From Conchocele bisecta (Eukaryota > Mollusca > Bivalvia > Lucinida > Thyasiridae): 64,000 bases of DNA. A program made the translations under genes and the position numbers. The stretch is from NCBI GenBank assembly GCA_029237695.1, contig CM055272.1, forward strand, positions 10,838,042-10,902,041. Reading direction: 5' to 3'. Shown one piece after another: positions 48,390 to 59,121 of the stretch. A model generated the notes under the pieces. The model made no database searches and had not been told where the DNA came from. It saw nothing but the letters and a program-made list of their open reading frames with translations. Position 1 is the stretch's first letter. Every line of letters starts with the position of its first letter.

Positions 48390-49030
48390 TAGAACTGGAG
48401 CTATCTCAGGAGTGATCACAATGCCCCCACAAACATCATTTTAATATCAGAAAGTATAATTCTGCTGGCATTAAAATTTCATGCCGATTTTTTACCTTTG
48501 ACCTCTAAATGTGATCTTGACCTTCTACATAGACACGTGGGTAGCGATTGTCATACATGGTCTCATCGTGGAAAACCTTTGTGGCAAATCATTTGAAAAT
48601 CCATTCATCAGTTTTGAAGATATACGGCGGAAACAAAATCTGATGAGAATTTTTTACCTTTGACCTCTAAGTGTGACCTTGACCTTGGACGTATACATGT
48701 GGGTATTGAACGCGACACATTGCCTTAACATGGCAAACATTTGTCACAAATCATCTTTCAAATTCATACATCGGTTTAGAAGATACAGAGCAGGACCAAA
48801 ATCTCATGCACATTTTTTACCTTTGACTTCTAAATGTGACCTCGACCTTGGATGTAGACATGCGAGTATTGACCGCGACACATCGTCTCATCATGGCAAA
48901 CATTGTGACAAATTATTGAAAATCCATCAGCAAAAACAAAATCTCATGCTCATTTTTTTTTTACTTTTGACAGCTAAGTGTGACCATGAGCTTTGACAAC
49001 TATTTGAAAATCCATTCATCAGTTTAGAAG
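48390..49030 (+). mobile_element. HINE-like family H, copy 2, right end truncated
   Basis: GGAGCTATCTCAGGAGTGAT and CCCCCACAAAC match copy 1. About four ~155-bp units follow with TTTTTACCTTTGACCTC and GTCTCATCATGG. It stops at 49030 against a CAGTGGAACC-family end. Confidence 0.65.
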
Positions 49031-49215
49031 ATACAGTGGAACCTCTCTAAATCAGACACCATGGGACCACTACTGTGATTAATTTAGATGAGTTACATTG
49101 TATTTTAGTTAATTGTCGTGTCTGTTCATGATTGAAAATTACAGAAAGTGTTCATGGTGTGCTTAATTGCAGTGGAACCTCTCTAAACAGGACACCCGGG
49201 GAGGTCCAGGGGTCC
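49031..49215. repeat. Two CAGTGGAACCTCTC-family ends, direct orientation
   Basis: CAGTGGAACCTCTCTAAATC at 49034 and CAGTGGAACCTCTCTAAACA at 49171, each followed by a GACACC block. Confidence 0.6.
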
Positions 49216-50020
49216 GGTAAATATAAAGGCAATATTGACACAGAATCTAACAACAATGCCATTGAATTGTTAAACAGAATATAAAAATAAATTTTGTTAT
49301 TTTGGTACATTCATTTTATGACTGATGTTAGTTTTGTATACTAAATCCTTGTTTTGTGCATGAAAACTTCAAACATCTTACCCCTTTAAATATGTAACAG
49401 ACTTGACTGGCCTATACCTCACTTCTGGGTATTATGTAATCCAGAAATGTTCAAATATTTCCATATGGCAGGTTGGTATGACAAGTATCTGATCGCCACC
49501 TTGCATGTGTATGGTGTTTTCCATATGTATGCATGTGTTTTGTTAAATACCTGTACACATTTGGGCAAAAGTTAAACATGTCCTAGTATCCCACACTCAC
49601 TGCCAATGGTAATGATAGTTTCAACAATGATAATATCAGTAACACTGATCAATGTACACCTCAAAAACTTGACACACACAAAAATTAATTAATACCAATT
49701 TATTTAAGTCATTTGACCTTGACCTTGAGCACATGGGCTGCATGTGTGGGCTATAGAATGAATATATGTATGATGACAAATAAGTCTATATGATGTTTTA
49801 AGCCAATTCGACTTGGATAGTAATTGACATAAATATGCATATGTGGTGTTAAAAGTAGAAAATAATCCAGATGTTTGCTTGCAGAACCCGGTCAATTGAT
49901 GTATTTGTAACACGATGTAGTTTCAATTTCAATTGCAGACTTTTTGGGCCACCACCAGGGTGGTCATAGGAGATTGAATTTATCTTTGTTAACAATAATT
50001 ATATTATACCTATATTTTAA
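49216..50020. other. No gene recognised
   Basis: AT-rich; one TTTGACCTTGACCTTGAG at 49712 suggests a lone satellite fragment. Confidence 0.5.
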
Positions 50021-50566
50021 CTACTGTCTGTTTCACGAAAGCTGCCCAAATTTTACGGCCATATAAACAATTCAAAAACAATATTTTTTTCGATAGTATT
50101 AAATTAAAGGAAAATTTAAGAATGAGCCTTCTTTTTATTTCGTGAAATTTGGTCAAATGTTGGTTTTATTACGAAAAATTGATTTCTATATGGGAATTTA
50201 ACATGGGGGGAAAAAGAGGCAAAGGAGTGTGGGAGGAGTCAAAAAAATATTTTTTTTAGAAATTGACTCCGAAACCTAGCTAGATAGCTTGGAAATGATC
50301 CAACTAAGAAAACAAAAGTTAAAGTTTGAAAATCGGTCCAGGATTACTGAAATTCTAAAAAATTTCCCCATGTTAAATACCCATGGGGATTTAACATGGG
50401 GAAATTTTGTTTTCGCAGGAAAATCAATATTTGACCAAATTTCACGAAATAAAAAGAAGGCTCATTCTTAAATTTTGCTTTAATTTAATATTATCGGAAA
50501 AAATATTGTTTTTGCATTGTTTATATAGCCGTAAAATTTGGGCAGCTTTCGTGAAACAGACAGTAG
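50021..50566. mobile_element. Long-TIR fold-back MITE (CTACTGTCTG family), copy 2
   Basis: Arms of about 180 bp are reverse complements at over 90 percent by eye, starting CTACTGTCTGTTTCACGAAA. Both arms read AGCTGCCC, whereas both arms of copy 1 read ACCTGCCC. A 60-codon frame inside is not meaningful. Confidence 0.9.
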
Positions 50567-50610
50567 AGCAAATGAGCACAGGCTTATGAATACTCCCAGC
50601 CTCCGCCTGG

Positions 50611-50805
50611 TAAATGCAAATGCTTTGATTTAACAGTACTGGCTTGATGACCTTGCATGTCGGGACCGACTATTTAAGTCCCCATCCAATAGGACTAGGC
50701 TAGCACGAAGTTGTCTCGCCCAAGGACACGCCGAATCGGCCATTCGCAGCGGGCGAGGTGGGAATCGAACCTGGGGGCTCCCGATCAGCAGTCCGACGCT
50801 CTACT
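50611..50805 (-). mobile_element. tRNA-derived SINE with 9-bp target duplication
   Basis: On the minus strand, GTAGAGCGTCGG (box A region, 50793-50804) and GGTTCGATTCC (box B, 50761-50771) form the head, followed by a body with GTGTCCTTGGGCGAGACAAC and an AT-rich tail. TCCGCCTGG flanks both sides (50602-50610 and 50806-50814). The related sequence at 8370-8386 has one CCGCCTGG and no insert, serving as an empty site. Confidence 0.8.
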
Positions 50806-50814
50806 TCCGCCTGG

Positions 50815-51069
50815 ACCAACAAACCAAAACTTTAAAGCTGTTAATGTTGAGTTCATGTGTTTCAGGCGGACAGATGGACGGTTGTACAGTCGACTATAAA
50901 CTGTATTATACACATCAGCATACTTTGTAAAGCTGCAGTCTCAAGGCCAAATGATTAATTGATTGAATAGGTGTTATGTCCATTCAACAAGGTCACAGAG
51001 AAAGAGTTCTTAAAGACTCACTTCATAGAACACCATCGAAGACGATAGCTTCGCAAATGTGATTGAATA
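50815..51069. other. No gene recognised
   Basis: Short spacer without features. Confidence 0.5.
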
Positions 51070-51779
51070 TTTGTTTGTTTGTTTGTTTGTTTGTTTATTG
51101 GTTTTTAACAGCCTATCAACAGCTAAGGTCATGTAAGGCCGGGCCAACGGGTTCGATCTTGTATTCAACCTGCTGCATTGGGGGGAAAATCCCAAAATCT
51201 GAACGGAATATTTACATAGAGAAAAATATATTCAGCCCTGAAATTAGAATAACCTGACCAGTAGCCTATTTCATCAACATTGCAAAGTATACTTTCTAGC
51301 AAAGTATACTTTGAGGGAGTAATCATTTATTTTTCCCGAAATGCATTATTTCATATAGAACTAATGACAGCATATATTTGATGATTAAATGTATGCAGAT
51401 TTATTATACTGCATTTATTACATTATCACAGCCAAAATGGCTGTGATAATGTAATAAATTCAGTATAATAAAAATTAATAAATTTATCATAAAATTGAAA
51501 ATTTCTCCCTCAAAGTATACTTTGCTAGTAAAGTATACTTTGCAATGTTGATGAAATAGGCTACTGGTGCCAGGTCCATACCACACCAAAGTCACTGGGC
51601 CCCTTCCCATAAAATAAGATTACGAATAATCGTAATACTCACATAAGGGGTATAACCAGATTCAACTGTCACATACAGAAGAGCAACGACGTACGCGAGG
51701 GCCAAACCAGGTATCAAGTCGGCTATTCCGGTAAGGATGAACCCCGATCGTTAAATTACCCATCACATTCTCCCACCTG
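51070..51779 (+). repeat. Interspersed repeat P, copy 2, interrupted
   Basis: Same sequence as 4236-4610: CGGGCCAACGGGTTCGATC then AACCTGACC, the inserted MITE, and TGCCAGGTCCATACC onward to CCCACCTGT. Around 51680-51715 it carries an extra GAGCAACGACGTACGCGAGG stretch absent from copy 1. Confidence 0.85.
51262..51563. mobile_element. Harbinger-type MITE, copy 3, inserted in repeat P
   Basis: TAGCCTATTTCATCAACATT and exact inverse, flanked by CAG (left) and CTG (right). The uninterrupted P copies read GACCTGTTGCC (4420) or GACCTGGTGCC (63918), so the insertion site is a CTG. The central palindrome (TTATCACAGCCAAAATGGCT) is intact. Confidence 0.9.
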
Positions 51780-51789
51780 TCACCCACTT

Positions 51790-52466
51790 GAATATTTGTA
51801 TAAAGTGTATCTGACCCTGTTCTGCTTAGTGTATATTATATGTATACTATACTGTGCATTGAGTTGCCATCTGAGCCATTTTAGCATGGACACGCTATGG
51901 GCCAGTTTCACCTCATGTAGCATTTAACACAGACAGCTCAGAATTTGACAAATAAAGTAATACAATTTAGTGCAATATGTTTTAAAAAATAATTGTTTAG
52001 AATGTCCTATCCGTTATATGTAGCCCAAGTCAATACCAAGTCTGATAAATGTGATCATTTTAAAAAAAGAAAAAGAAGAAGAAGAAATCTCTTCACAGGC
52101 TATCGGGAGTGCACAGTGATATAGGCTATCTATGCTATTATAAACGTGTTGCTAGCAGACACTATTTGGTAAGGTTGAGTGGAATCACCTGATGATTTAC
52201 ACAGTGTCGATTTTGGAAAGTATAAAATTTATAACCAATTGATAGCACATTGTATCCTTGCAACACATTGTATCAAATGTTATTAGTTTATCTGTCATAT
52301 TTATTGCTGTATGTGTCAAACGCTACAAGAGGTGGCATGTAAATACTAAGATGGCCAAGATGGCCGTATAGAATACAGTAACAAGAGAATGTTCACACAT
52401 ATATCCCATCACATTTACAAGGCAATTATCTTTGAATCAGATGATGATCCGGTATAAAACGGGTCC
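51790..52466 (+). repeat. Diverged dispersed duplication R, copy 2
   Basis: Same block order as 30280-31010 (AAAGTGTATCTGACCCTGTT ... CATTTACAAGGCAATTATC ... GGGTCCTT). Confidence 0.65.
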
Positions 52467-52675
52467 TTAAAGGTACATGCCCACGCAGTAGGCACAAAAT
52501 GTTCTTTATAGGAGTTAAATAAGTGTCACTATTCCACCAGTTCTAAAAATTACGAGTGCCCGCTATACAGATATAATCATTTATTAATTATCAATTTACT
52601 GTTAGCGACGCGCGGCGGTAACAGTCTATTTTGATAATGTGCGGGGACGACGACTTTCACATCACGGCTTGCGGT

Positions 52676-52685
52676 GCGCATGCGC
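52676..52685. promoter_or_regulatory. NRF-1-like palindrome GCGCATGCGC
   Basis: Exact GCGCATGCGC, about 55 bp upstream of the ATG at 52738, followed by further CpG-rich sequence. In animals such sites are common in TATA-less promoters. Confidence 0.4.
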
Positions 52686-52737
52686 AGTATACTACGCGCG
52701 CCAGTAGGCTTCCCAATATGTAAACAGGAATATCAAC

Positions 52738-52833
52738 ATGTCGAAACGTCCAGGACGGAAATTGTATGAAACAGCGTCAGCCAAAAGAAAGGCGAAATGT
52801 CTGATTGACAGGCAGTACAGAGAGAGTGGTTAA
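52738..52833 (+). pseudogene. Start of a broken ORF inside MITE I (31 codons)
   Basis: ATG opens a very basic peptide, MSKRPGRKLYETASAKRKAK followed by CLIDRQYRESG and a stop. In the next frame the sequence continues VNIGDQITK, then a stop at TGA where a Trp codon would fit, then KELRGDLDLDS. Such N-termini followed by VNIG...W..L are familiar to me from multicopy invertebrate proteins, but I cannot name the family. One base appears lost at about 52828. Confidence 0.35.
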
Positions 52834-53167
52834 TATTGGCGACCAGATCACCAAATGAAAAGAGTTACGTGGAGATTTAGATTTGGACTCGAATAGAGAT
52901 TTTTCTTCTCAACTTCCGATACTTCACTGCGCATGTCAAAGATGTGATATGATTGACCGTGTCACGTGACGCGTATTGGTAAAAATAGCACGAGGTCGGA
53001 AAATACCCTTTCTGGTCGCGGCATATGAAATGCGATTTAACACCAATTAACACGCGCCATAATTAAAATTAACTCGTTAGTGGGTAGACATATGGCTCAT
53101 ATAAGGCATGACAGAAAATGAAAAGTTGTAGTACAGTGTAACCTGCTGCGTGGGCATGTACCTTTAA

Positions 53168-53381
53168 CCCTTACTATGCCAAATTATTTTTTTGTCGTCT
53201 GCCTGAAATGTTTTATTTTCAATATTTCTCGACATAAACCTGTTTTGACAGCGCATGAGAATCGTCTCCACTGGACTAACGACGATTCTCATGCGCTGTA
53301 AAAACAGGTTTTTTGTTGTTAAGAATTAAGGCAAACATGAAGAACAGCAGACGACATTTTCCGTCTCCAGCGTAGTAAGGG
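53168..53381. mobile_element. TTAA MITE family M, copy 3, sharing a TTAA with MITE I
   Basis: CCCTTACTATGCC ... GCGTAGTAAGGG with TTAA at 53164-53167 and 53382-53385. The central hairpin is ACAGCGCATGAGAATCGTC with GACGATTCTCATGCGCTGT, different from copy 2 in both arms. Confidence 0.85.
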
Positions 53382-53385
53382 TTAA

Positions 53386-53965
53386 GGTCAACCATTTACA
53401 GTGTATTGTTAAAATCAAACTTTTTTAATACTTGTTCACAATGTTAAATTCCGATACACTGTGTATGGGTTACGGTATTTGTTGAATACAAATTAAGAGA
53501 TGGTTTTCAAACTATTGGTTGTGACCTTCAGTGCCACCTCAAGATCAAACATTGTTTTAACTACTGGGCCAATAACTTGTGACCTTCCTCTGTCATCAGA
53601 AGGTGAACATGTGAAATAGAGTAATAGTACATGTATTTGCGAACATCAACGTTTCTATAGTGCTCACATGGTCTCAACTACACAACATCAACACCCACAT
53701 TAGGAGGATTTAGAATATTTGTCCAACGGTATAGTGACTAAAACATTATTATTACAAACCTATAGGTATTGAAACACAGCCAATACAATCCATAGAAAAC
53801 TATTAGTAGTGGTAAAAGGACACTACACATGAGCTCTTGCCAATATTAAAGATTACGAATGTATTCATAACAGATTATATGATATTCAAATAGGGGCAAA
53901 TTAAACATTAAAGACCATTAATATGCCGTCACCTGAATACAGACCCTGGCAGACACAAAGGATCA
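53386..53965. other. No gene recognised
   Basis: AT-rich, unique by eye. Confidence 0.5.
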
Positions 53966-54050
53966 GATGTCATTTGTGCCCAGTGTAGCCCCAGATCATT
54001 ATGTGTATCTGTGCAGTCTGATCTGGGTATACAGTGTTCGCCATTCAGCT
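53966..54050. repeat. Short hairpin repeat T, copy
   Basis: TTTGTGCCCAGTGTAGCCCC, then an imperfect stem CCAGATCA ... CTGATCTGG, then ACAGTGTTCGCCATTCAG, matching the 61440 copy. Confidence 0.75.
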
Positions 54051-54385
54051 AACTAGGCAGAATTAGACCACTAGACGACATACCATATTAAACTTTGAGA
54101 TGTAAAACTGATGAGGATCTACACTGGCCTTAAATGTCATCAGGTTGTTTCACTAAACTTTGTACGATAAAATGTTCGTATGCAGACTTTTATATTTTTA
54201 CTTCACACATTAATGAGGTGCACTAATGGTGCCATTTACTTTCTTCGTGTATGTGTTACTTATACATCTGAACATATTTACAAAATATTTCTCAATTTCG
54301 GTTGCCTATTCCAACTTTGCTGAACACTTTAAATAGTATTGCACTTAAAAACGTTTTAGTCGTAGAAGTTTAGTGACACAGGCCC
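54051..54385. other. No gene recognised
   Basis: AT-rich lead-in to the minisatellite. Confidence 0.5.
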
Positions 54386-57300
54386 CAGGTCCTTTATGTC
54401 AGCTGGCTCCACATATGGGTGTTGTCACCATGCAGGTCCTTTATGTCAGCTGGCTCCACATATGGGTGTTGTCAACAGGTCCTTTATGTCAGCTGTCTCC
54501 ACATATGGGTGTTGTATCAGTCCTTTATGTAGCTGCTCCACATATGGGTGTTTGTCATCAGGTCCTTTATGGCAGCTCATATGGGGTGTGCAGTCACACT
54601 GGCTCCATATGGGTGTTGTTTCAGTCTATTTATGTCAGCTGTCTCCACATATGGATGGGTGTTGTCATCAGGTCCTTTATGTCAGCTGTCTCCACATGGG
54701 TGTGTCATCAGGTCCCTGCAGCTCTAGTCAGCTGTCTCCACATATGGGTGTTGTCAGCAGGTCCCTTTATGTCAGCTGTCATCCATATGGATGTTGTCAT
54801 CAGGTCCTTTATGCAGCTGGTCCTCCACATATGTGTGTCACCAGTCTTTAGGTCCTTATGTCAGCTGTCTCCACATATGGGTGTTGTCCAGCAGGTCTTA
54901 TCGTCAGCTGTCTCCACATATGGATGTCACCAGGTCCCTTTTATGTCCCAGCTGTCTCCACATATGGTGTTGTCAACAGGTCCCTGGCAGTCTTTATGTC
55001 ACGGTCCACATATGGGTGTTGTCACAGGTCCATGTTCAGCTGGTCTCCACCATATTTTGGATTTGTTGTCAAACAGGTCCTTTATGGTCAGCTTCTCCAA
55101 CATTATGGGTGTTGTCCACAGGTCCTATGGCAGTGTCTCCACATTATTGGGTTGTTGTCACAGGCTTTTATGTCAGCTGGTCTCCCACCTTTTATGGGTG
55201 TTTTGTCAAACAGGTCCTTTATGGCAGGCTGTCTCCACATATGGGTGTGTCAACAGGTCCTTTATGGCAGCTGTCTCCAACATTATGGGGTTGTTCACCA
55301 GGTCCTTTAGTCAGCTGTCTCCAACCATATTTGGGATGTTGTCAACAGGTCCTTTATGGCAGCGTCTCCACATAGGGTGTTGTCCACAGTCTATTTATGT
55401 CAGCTGTCTCACCATGATGTGTCAACAGTCTTTATGTCAGCTGCTCTCCACATATGGGTGTTGTCACCAGGTCCTTTATGTCAGCTGTCTCCACATATGG
55501 GTGTTGTCAACAGGTCCTTATGGTCAGCTGTCTCCACTATGGTGTTGTCACAGTCCTTTAGTCAGCAGTCTCCACATATGGGTGTTGTCACCAGGTCCTT
55601 TATGTCAGCTGTCCTACCACATATGGGTGTTGTCAACATGTCCTTTATCAGCTGTCTCCACATATGGGTGTTGTCAACAGTCCTTTATGTCAGCTGTCTC
55701 CACATATGAGTGTTGTCAACAGGTCCTTTATGTCAGCTGGTCCTCTCTCCACATGGGAGTTGTCACCAGTCCTTTATGTCAGCTGTCTCCACATATGGGT
55801 GTTGTCAACAGGTCCTTTATGTCAGCTGTCTCCACATATGGGTGTTGTCACCAGGTCCTTTATGCCAGATGTCTCCACATATGAGTGTTGTCAACAGGTC
55901 CTTTATGTCAGCTGGCTCCACATATGAGTGTTGTCAACAGGTCCTTTAAGTCAGCTGTCTCCACATATGAGTGTTGTCAACAGGTCCTTTTATGTCAGCT
56001 GGCTCCACATGAGTGTTGTCAACAGGTCCTTTATGTCAGCCGTCTCCACATATGGGTGTTGTCACCAGGTCCTTTATGTCAGCTGTCTCCACATATGGGT
56101 GTGTGCACAGGTCCTTTATGTCAGCTGTCTCCACATATGGGTGTTGTCACCATGCAGGTCCTTTATGTCAGCTGGCTCCACATATGGGTGTTGTCAACAG
56201 GTCCTTTATGTCAGCTGTCTCCACATATGGGTGTTGTCAACAGGTCCTTTATGTCAGCTGTCTCCACATATGGGTGTTGTCAACAGGTCCTTTATGTCAG
56301 CTGGTTCCACATATGGGTGTTGTCACCATGCAGGTCCTTTATGTCAGCTGGCTCCACATATGGGTGTTGTCACCATGCAGGTCCTTTATGTCAGCTGGCT
56401 CCACATATGGATGTGTCACATCCAGGTTCATATGGTCAGCTTGTCTCCACATATGATGTTGTCAACAGTCCTTTATGTCAGCAGCTCCACATATGAGTTG
56501 TCAACCATTGCTGGTCCTTTATGTCAGCTGGTCTCCACATATGAGTGTTGTCCAACAGGTCCTTTATGTCAAGCAGACTCCACCACATAGTGTTGTCAAC
56601 AGGTCCTTTATGTCAGCTGGCTCCACATATGGGTGTTGTCAACAGGTCCTTTATGTCAGCTGTCTCCACATATGGGTGTTGTCACCATGCAGGTCCTTTA
56701 TGTCAGCTGTCTCCACATATAGGTGTTGTCAACAGGTCCTTTATGTCAGCTGTCTCCACATATGGGTGTTGTCATCGGGTCCTTTATGTCAGCTGTCTCC
56801 ACATATGGGTGTTGCCCCAGGTCCTTTATGTCAGCTGTCTCCACATATGGGTGTTGTCATCGGGTCCTTTATGTCAGCTGTCTCCACATATGGGTGTTGT
56901 CACCAGTTATGTCAGCTGTCTCCACATATGGGTGTTGTCATCCGTCTCCACATATGGGTGTTGTCAACAGGTCCTTTATGTCAGCTGTCTCCACATATGG
57001 GTGTTGTCAACAGGTCCTTTATGTCAGCTGTCTCCACATATGGGTGTTGTCAACAGGTCCTTTATGTCAGCTGTCTCCACATATGGGTGTTGTCATCCGT
57101 CTCCACATATGGGTGTTGTCAACAGGTCCTTTATGTCAGCTGTCTCCACATATGGGAATTGTCAACAGGTCCTTTATGTCAGCTGTCTCCACATATGAGT
57201 GTTGTCAACAGGTCCTTTATATCAGCTGTCTCCACATATGGGTGTTGTCACCAGGTCCTTTATGTCAGCTGTCTCCACATATGGGTGTTGTCATCAGGTC

Positions 57301-57855
57301 CTTTATGTCAGCTGTCTCCACATATGGGTGTTGTCAACAGGTCCTTTATGTCAGCTGTCTCCACATATGAGTGTTGTCAACAGGTCCTTTATGTCAGCTG
57401 TCTCCACATATGGGTGTTGTCAACAGGTCCTTTATGTCAGCTGTCTCCACATATGAGTGTTGTCAACAGGTCCTTTATGTCAGCTGTCTCCACATATGGG
57501 TGTTGTCAAACAGGTCCTTTATGTCAGCTGTCTCCACATATGGGTGTTGTCAACAGGTCCTTTATGTCAGCTGTCTCCACATATGGATGTTGTCACCATG
57601 CAGGTCCTTTATGTCAGCTGGCTCCACATATGGGTGTTGTCAACAGGTCCTTTATGTCAGCTGTCTCCACATATGGGTGTTGTCAACAGGTCCTTTATGT
57701 CAGCTGGCTCCACATATGGGTGTTGTCAACAGGTCCTTTATGTCAGCTGGCTCCACATATAGGTGTTCTCACCAGGTCCTTTATGTCAGCCTGCTCCACA
57801 TATGGGTGTTGTCATGAGGTCCTTTATGTCAGCCCGTTCCCCATATGAATGTTGT
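54386..57855 (+). repeat. Large minisatellite, 43-bp unit, ~80 copies
   Basis: The unit consists of CTCCACATATGGGTGTTGTC, AACAGGTCC and TTTATGTCAGCTGT. Variants include CACCAGG, CATCAGG, CACCATGCAGG (+3 bp) and GAGTG for GGGTG. A deleted unit (GTTGTCATCCGTCTCCAC) recurs at 56936 and 57087, showing a ~150-bp block duplication. Copies at 54.5-55.65 kb carry scattered indels; those from 55.66 kb are near-identical. The consensus has no stop in any forward frame, which creates frames up to 503 codons; these are not genes. Confidence 0.97.
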
Positions 57856-58508
57856 CATGAGATAATAATAAATGTGTGGAGGCATAAAAGGAAGTTCCAT
57901 AACTGGTACATGGATAGCGAAAATGCCAAATTAAGCCAAACCAAATGATCACCCTGCTGATCACAATATCTGATAGCATGTACTGGAATATATAACGCAT
58001 GTTTTGAGGAATATGATCAAATAATAACGTGTCATTGGTTTATATAGACCCAATTCTCATGGATTCATGCCTTCTCATTGATTCATGCCCCTAGAAAACA
58101 AGTGAATAAGCATATTCTAAGAATAGTGTCAATTGAAAATTATTTTAAAAGGTATTTTAAGTTGTTTCCCATGGTTTTCTAAGTTACAGTTACATACAAT
58201 TGTGATTTACCTATTTTGTGATTTCTCTACATGTTTCCTTAATCTGAAGAGGGTCTGTTCGCAAATTATGCATAAAATGTGATATATGTTGATTTCTAGG
58301 TGAATCTGGTCTTCACCATATTTAAATTGGATGCATCTAGGCAGCAACACTTCTTCATTGTATGTCACTCAAATGTGCAAAAAGTTGCAGGACACGAACC
58401 TGATGAGAAGTTTCAAGATCAATTAGGTGACTTGGGTGGGTTATTACTAGGGACTCCAAGACTTGCATAAACAACAATTTTGGCGAATTCCTTATGTGCA
58501 CTTTGAAC
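57856..58508. other. No gene recognised
   Basis: AT-rich, unique by eye. Confidence 0.5.
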
Positions 58509-58512
58509 TTAA

Positions 58513-59024
58513 AGGTACATACCCACTCAGCAGGCACAAACTGTTTGTTATATCAGAGAAATCATCTGAGGCATTTTCTGGCAAAATAAACATTCATTCA
58601 CCATTGACCCATGTATTGATTGGCATTTTTTTAATACATTTTATATCAGACATAAATTTCCACTGATATCAGGGGCGATAACCGTGTTTCCTTAACATGT
58701 TAACGGACATTACTATTTATTCAGTCTCTGTATTTATTTCTTGATGTGCAATAATCATACTTTATAATCTGTCGAAAATATTATTTTTTTTCAGGTGACG
58801 CATTTAATTAGTATAAATAAGTAAAACACATCATGCCTCATTTGCATATGAAAATAGCCTGATACCACCGCGAGTCACTACCAGTAAAATAAATATTACA
58901 AAATGATTATTCCTGTATAGCGGTCACTCGTAATCTTTAGAACTGGTGGAATAGTGACACAATGTTATACACTTATTTAATTCCTATAAAGAACCTTTTG
59001 TGCCTTCTGAGTGGGCAAGTACCT
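58513..59024. mobile_element. TTAA MITE family I, copy 3
   Basis: TTAA, AGGTACATACCCACTCAG ... CTGAGTGGGCAAGTACCT, TTAA. Its interior is in the opposite orientation to the copies at 31684 and 60020. Confidence 0.9.
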
Positions 59025-59121
59025 TTAATATTGATGTATACATTTCCAGGAATTAATCAGAATATAACACACAATATGAATGTATGTGCTTAGGAGCACA
59101 AATCCATGAGAACAGTGACTA

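Larger units (their letters stand above)
52471..53163 (+). mobile_element. TTAA MITE family I, long copy carrying a promoter and an ORF start
   Basis: TTAA, AGGTACATGCCCACGCAG ... CTGCGTGGGCATGTACCT, TTAA. At 693 bp it is longer than the ~390-515-bp relatives. The extra interior (about 52640-52990) is GC-richer, with a GCGCATGCGC (NRF-1-like) palindrome and a short basic reading frame, suggesting a deletion derivative of a coding parent element. Confidence 0.75.

Noticed and set aside
54373..57848. Open frames of 503, 457, 220 and 217 codons
   Set aside because: They follow the 43-bp minisatellite in all three frames, change frame with every unit and contain no domain; the period is a DNA property, not a protein one.
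54386..57855. CRISPR-like regular array
   Set aside because: The whole 43-bp unit is conserved, so there are no unique spacers, and the setting is a eukaryotic repeat landscape.
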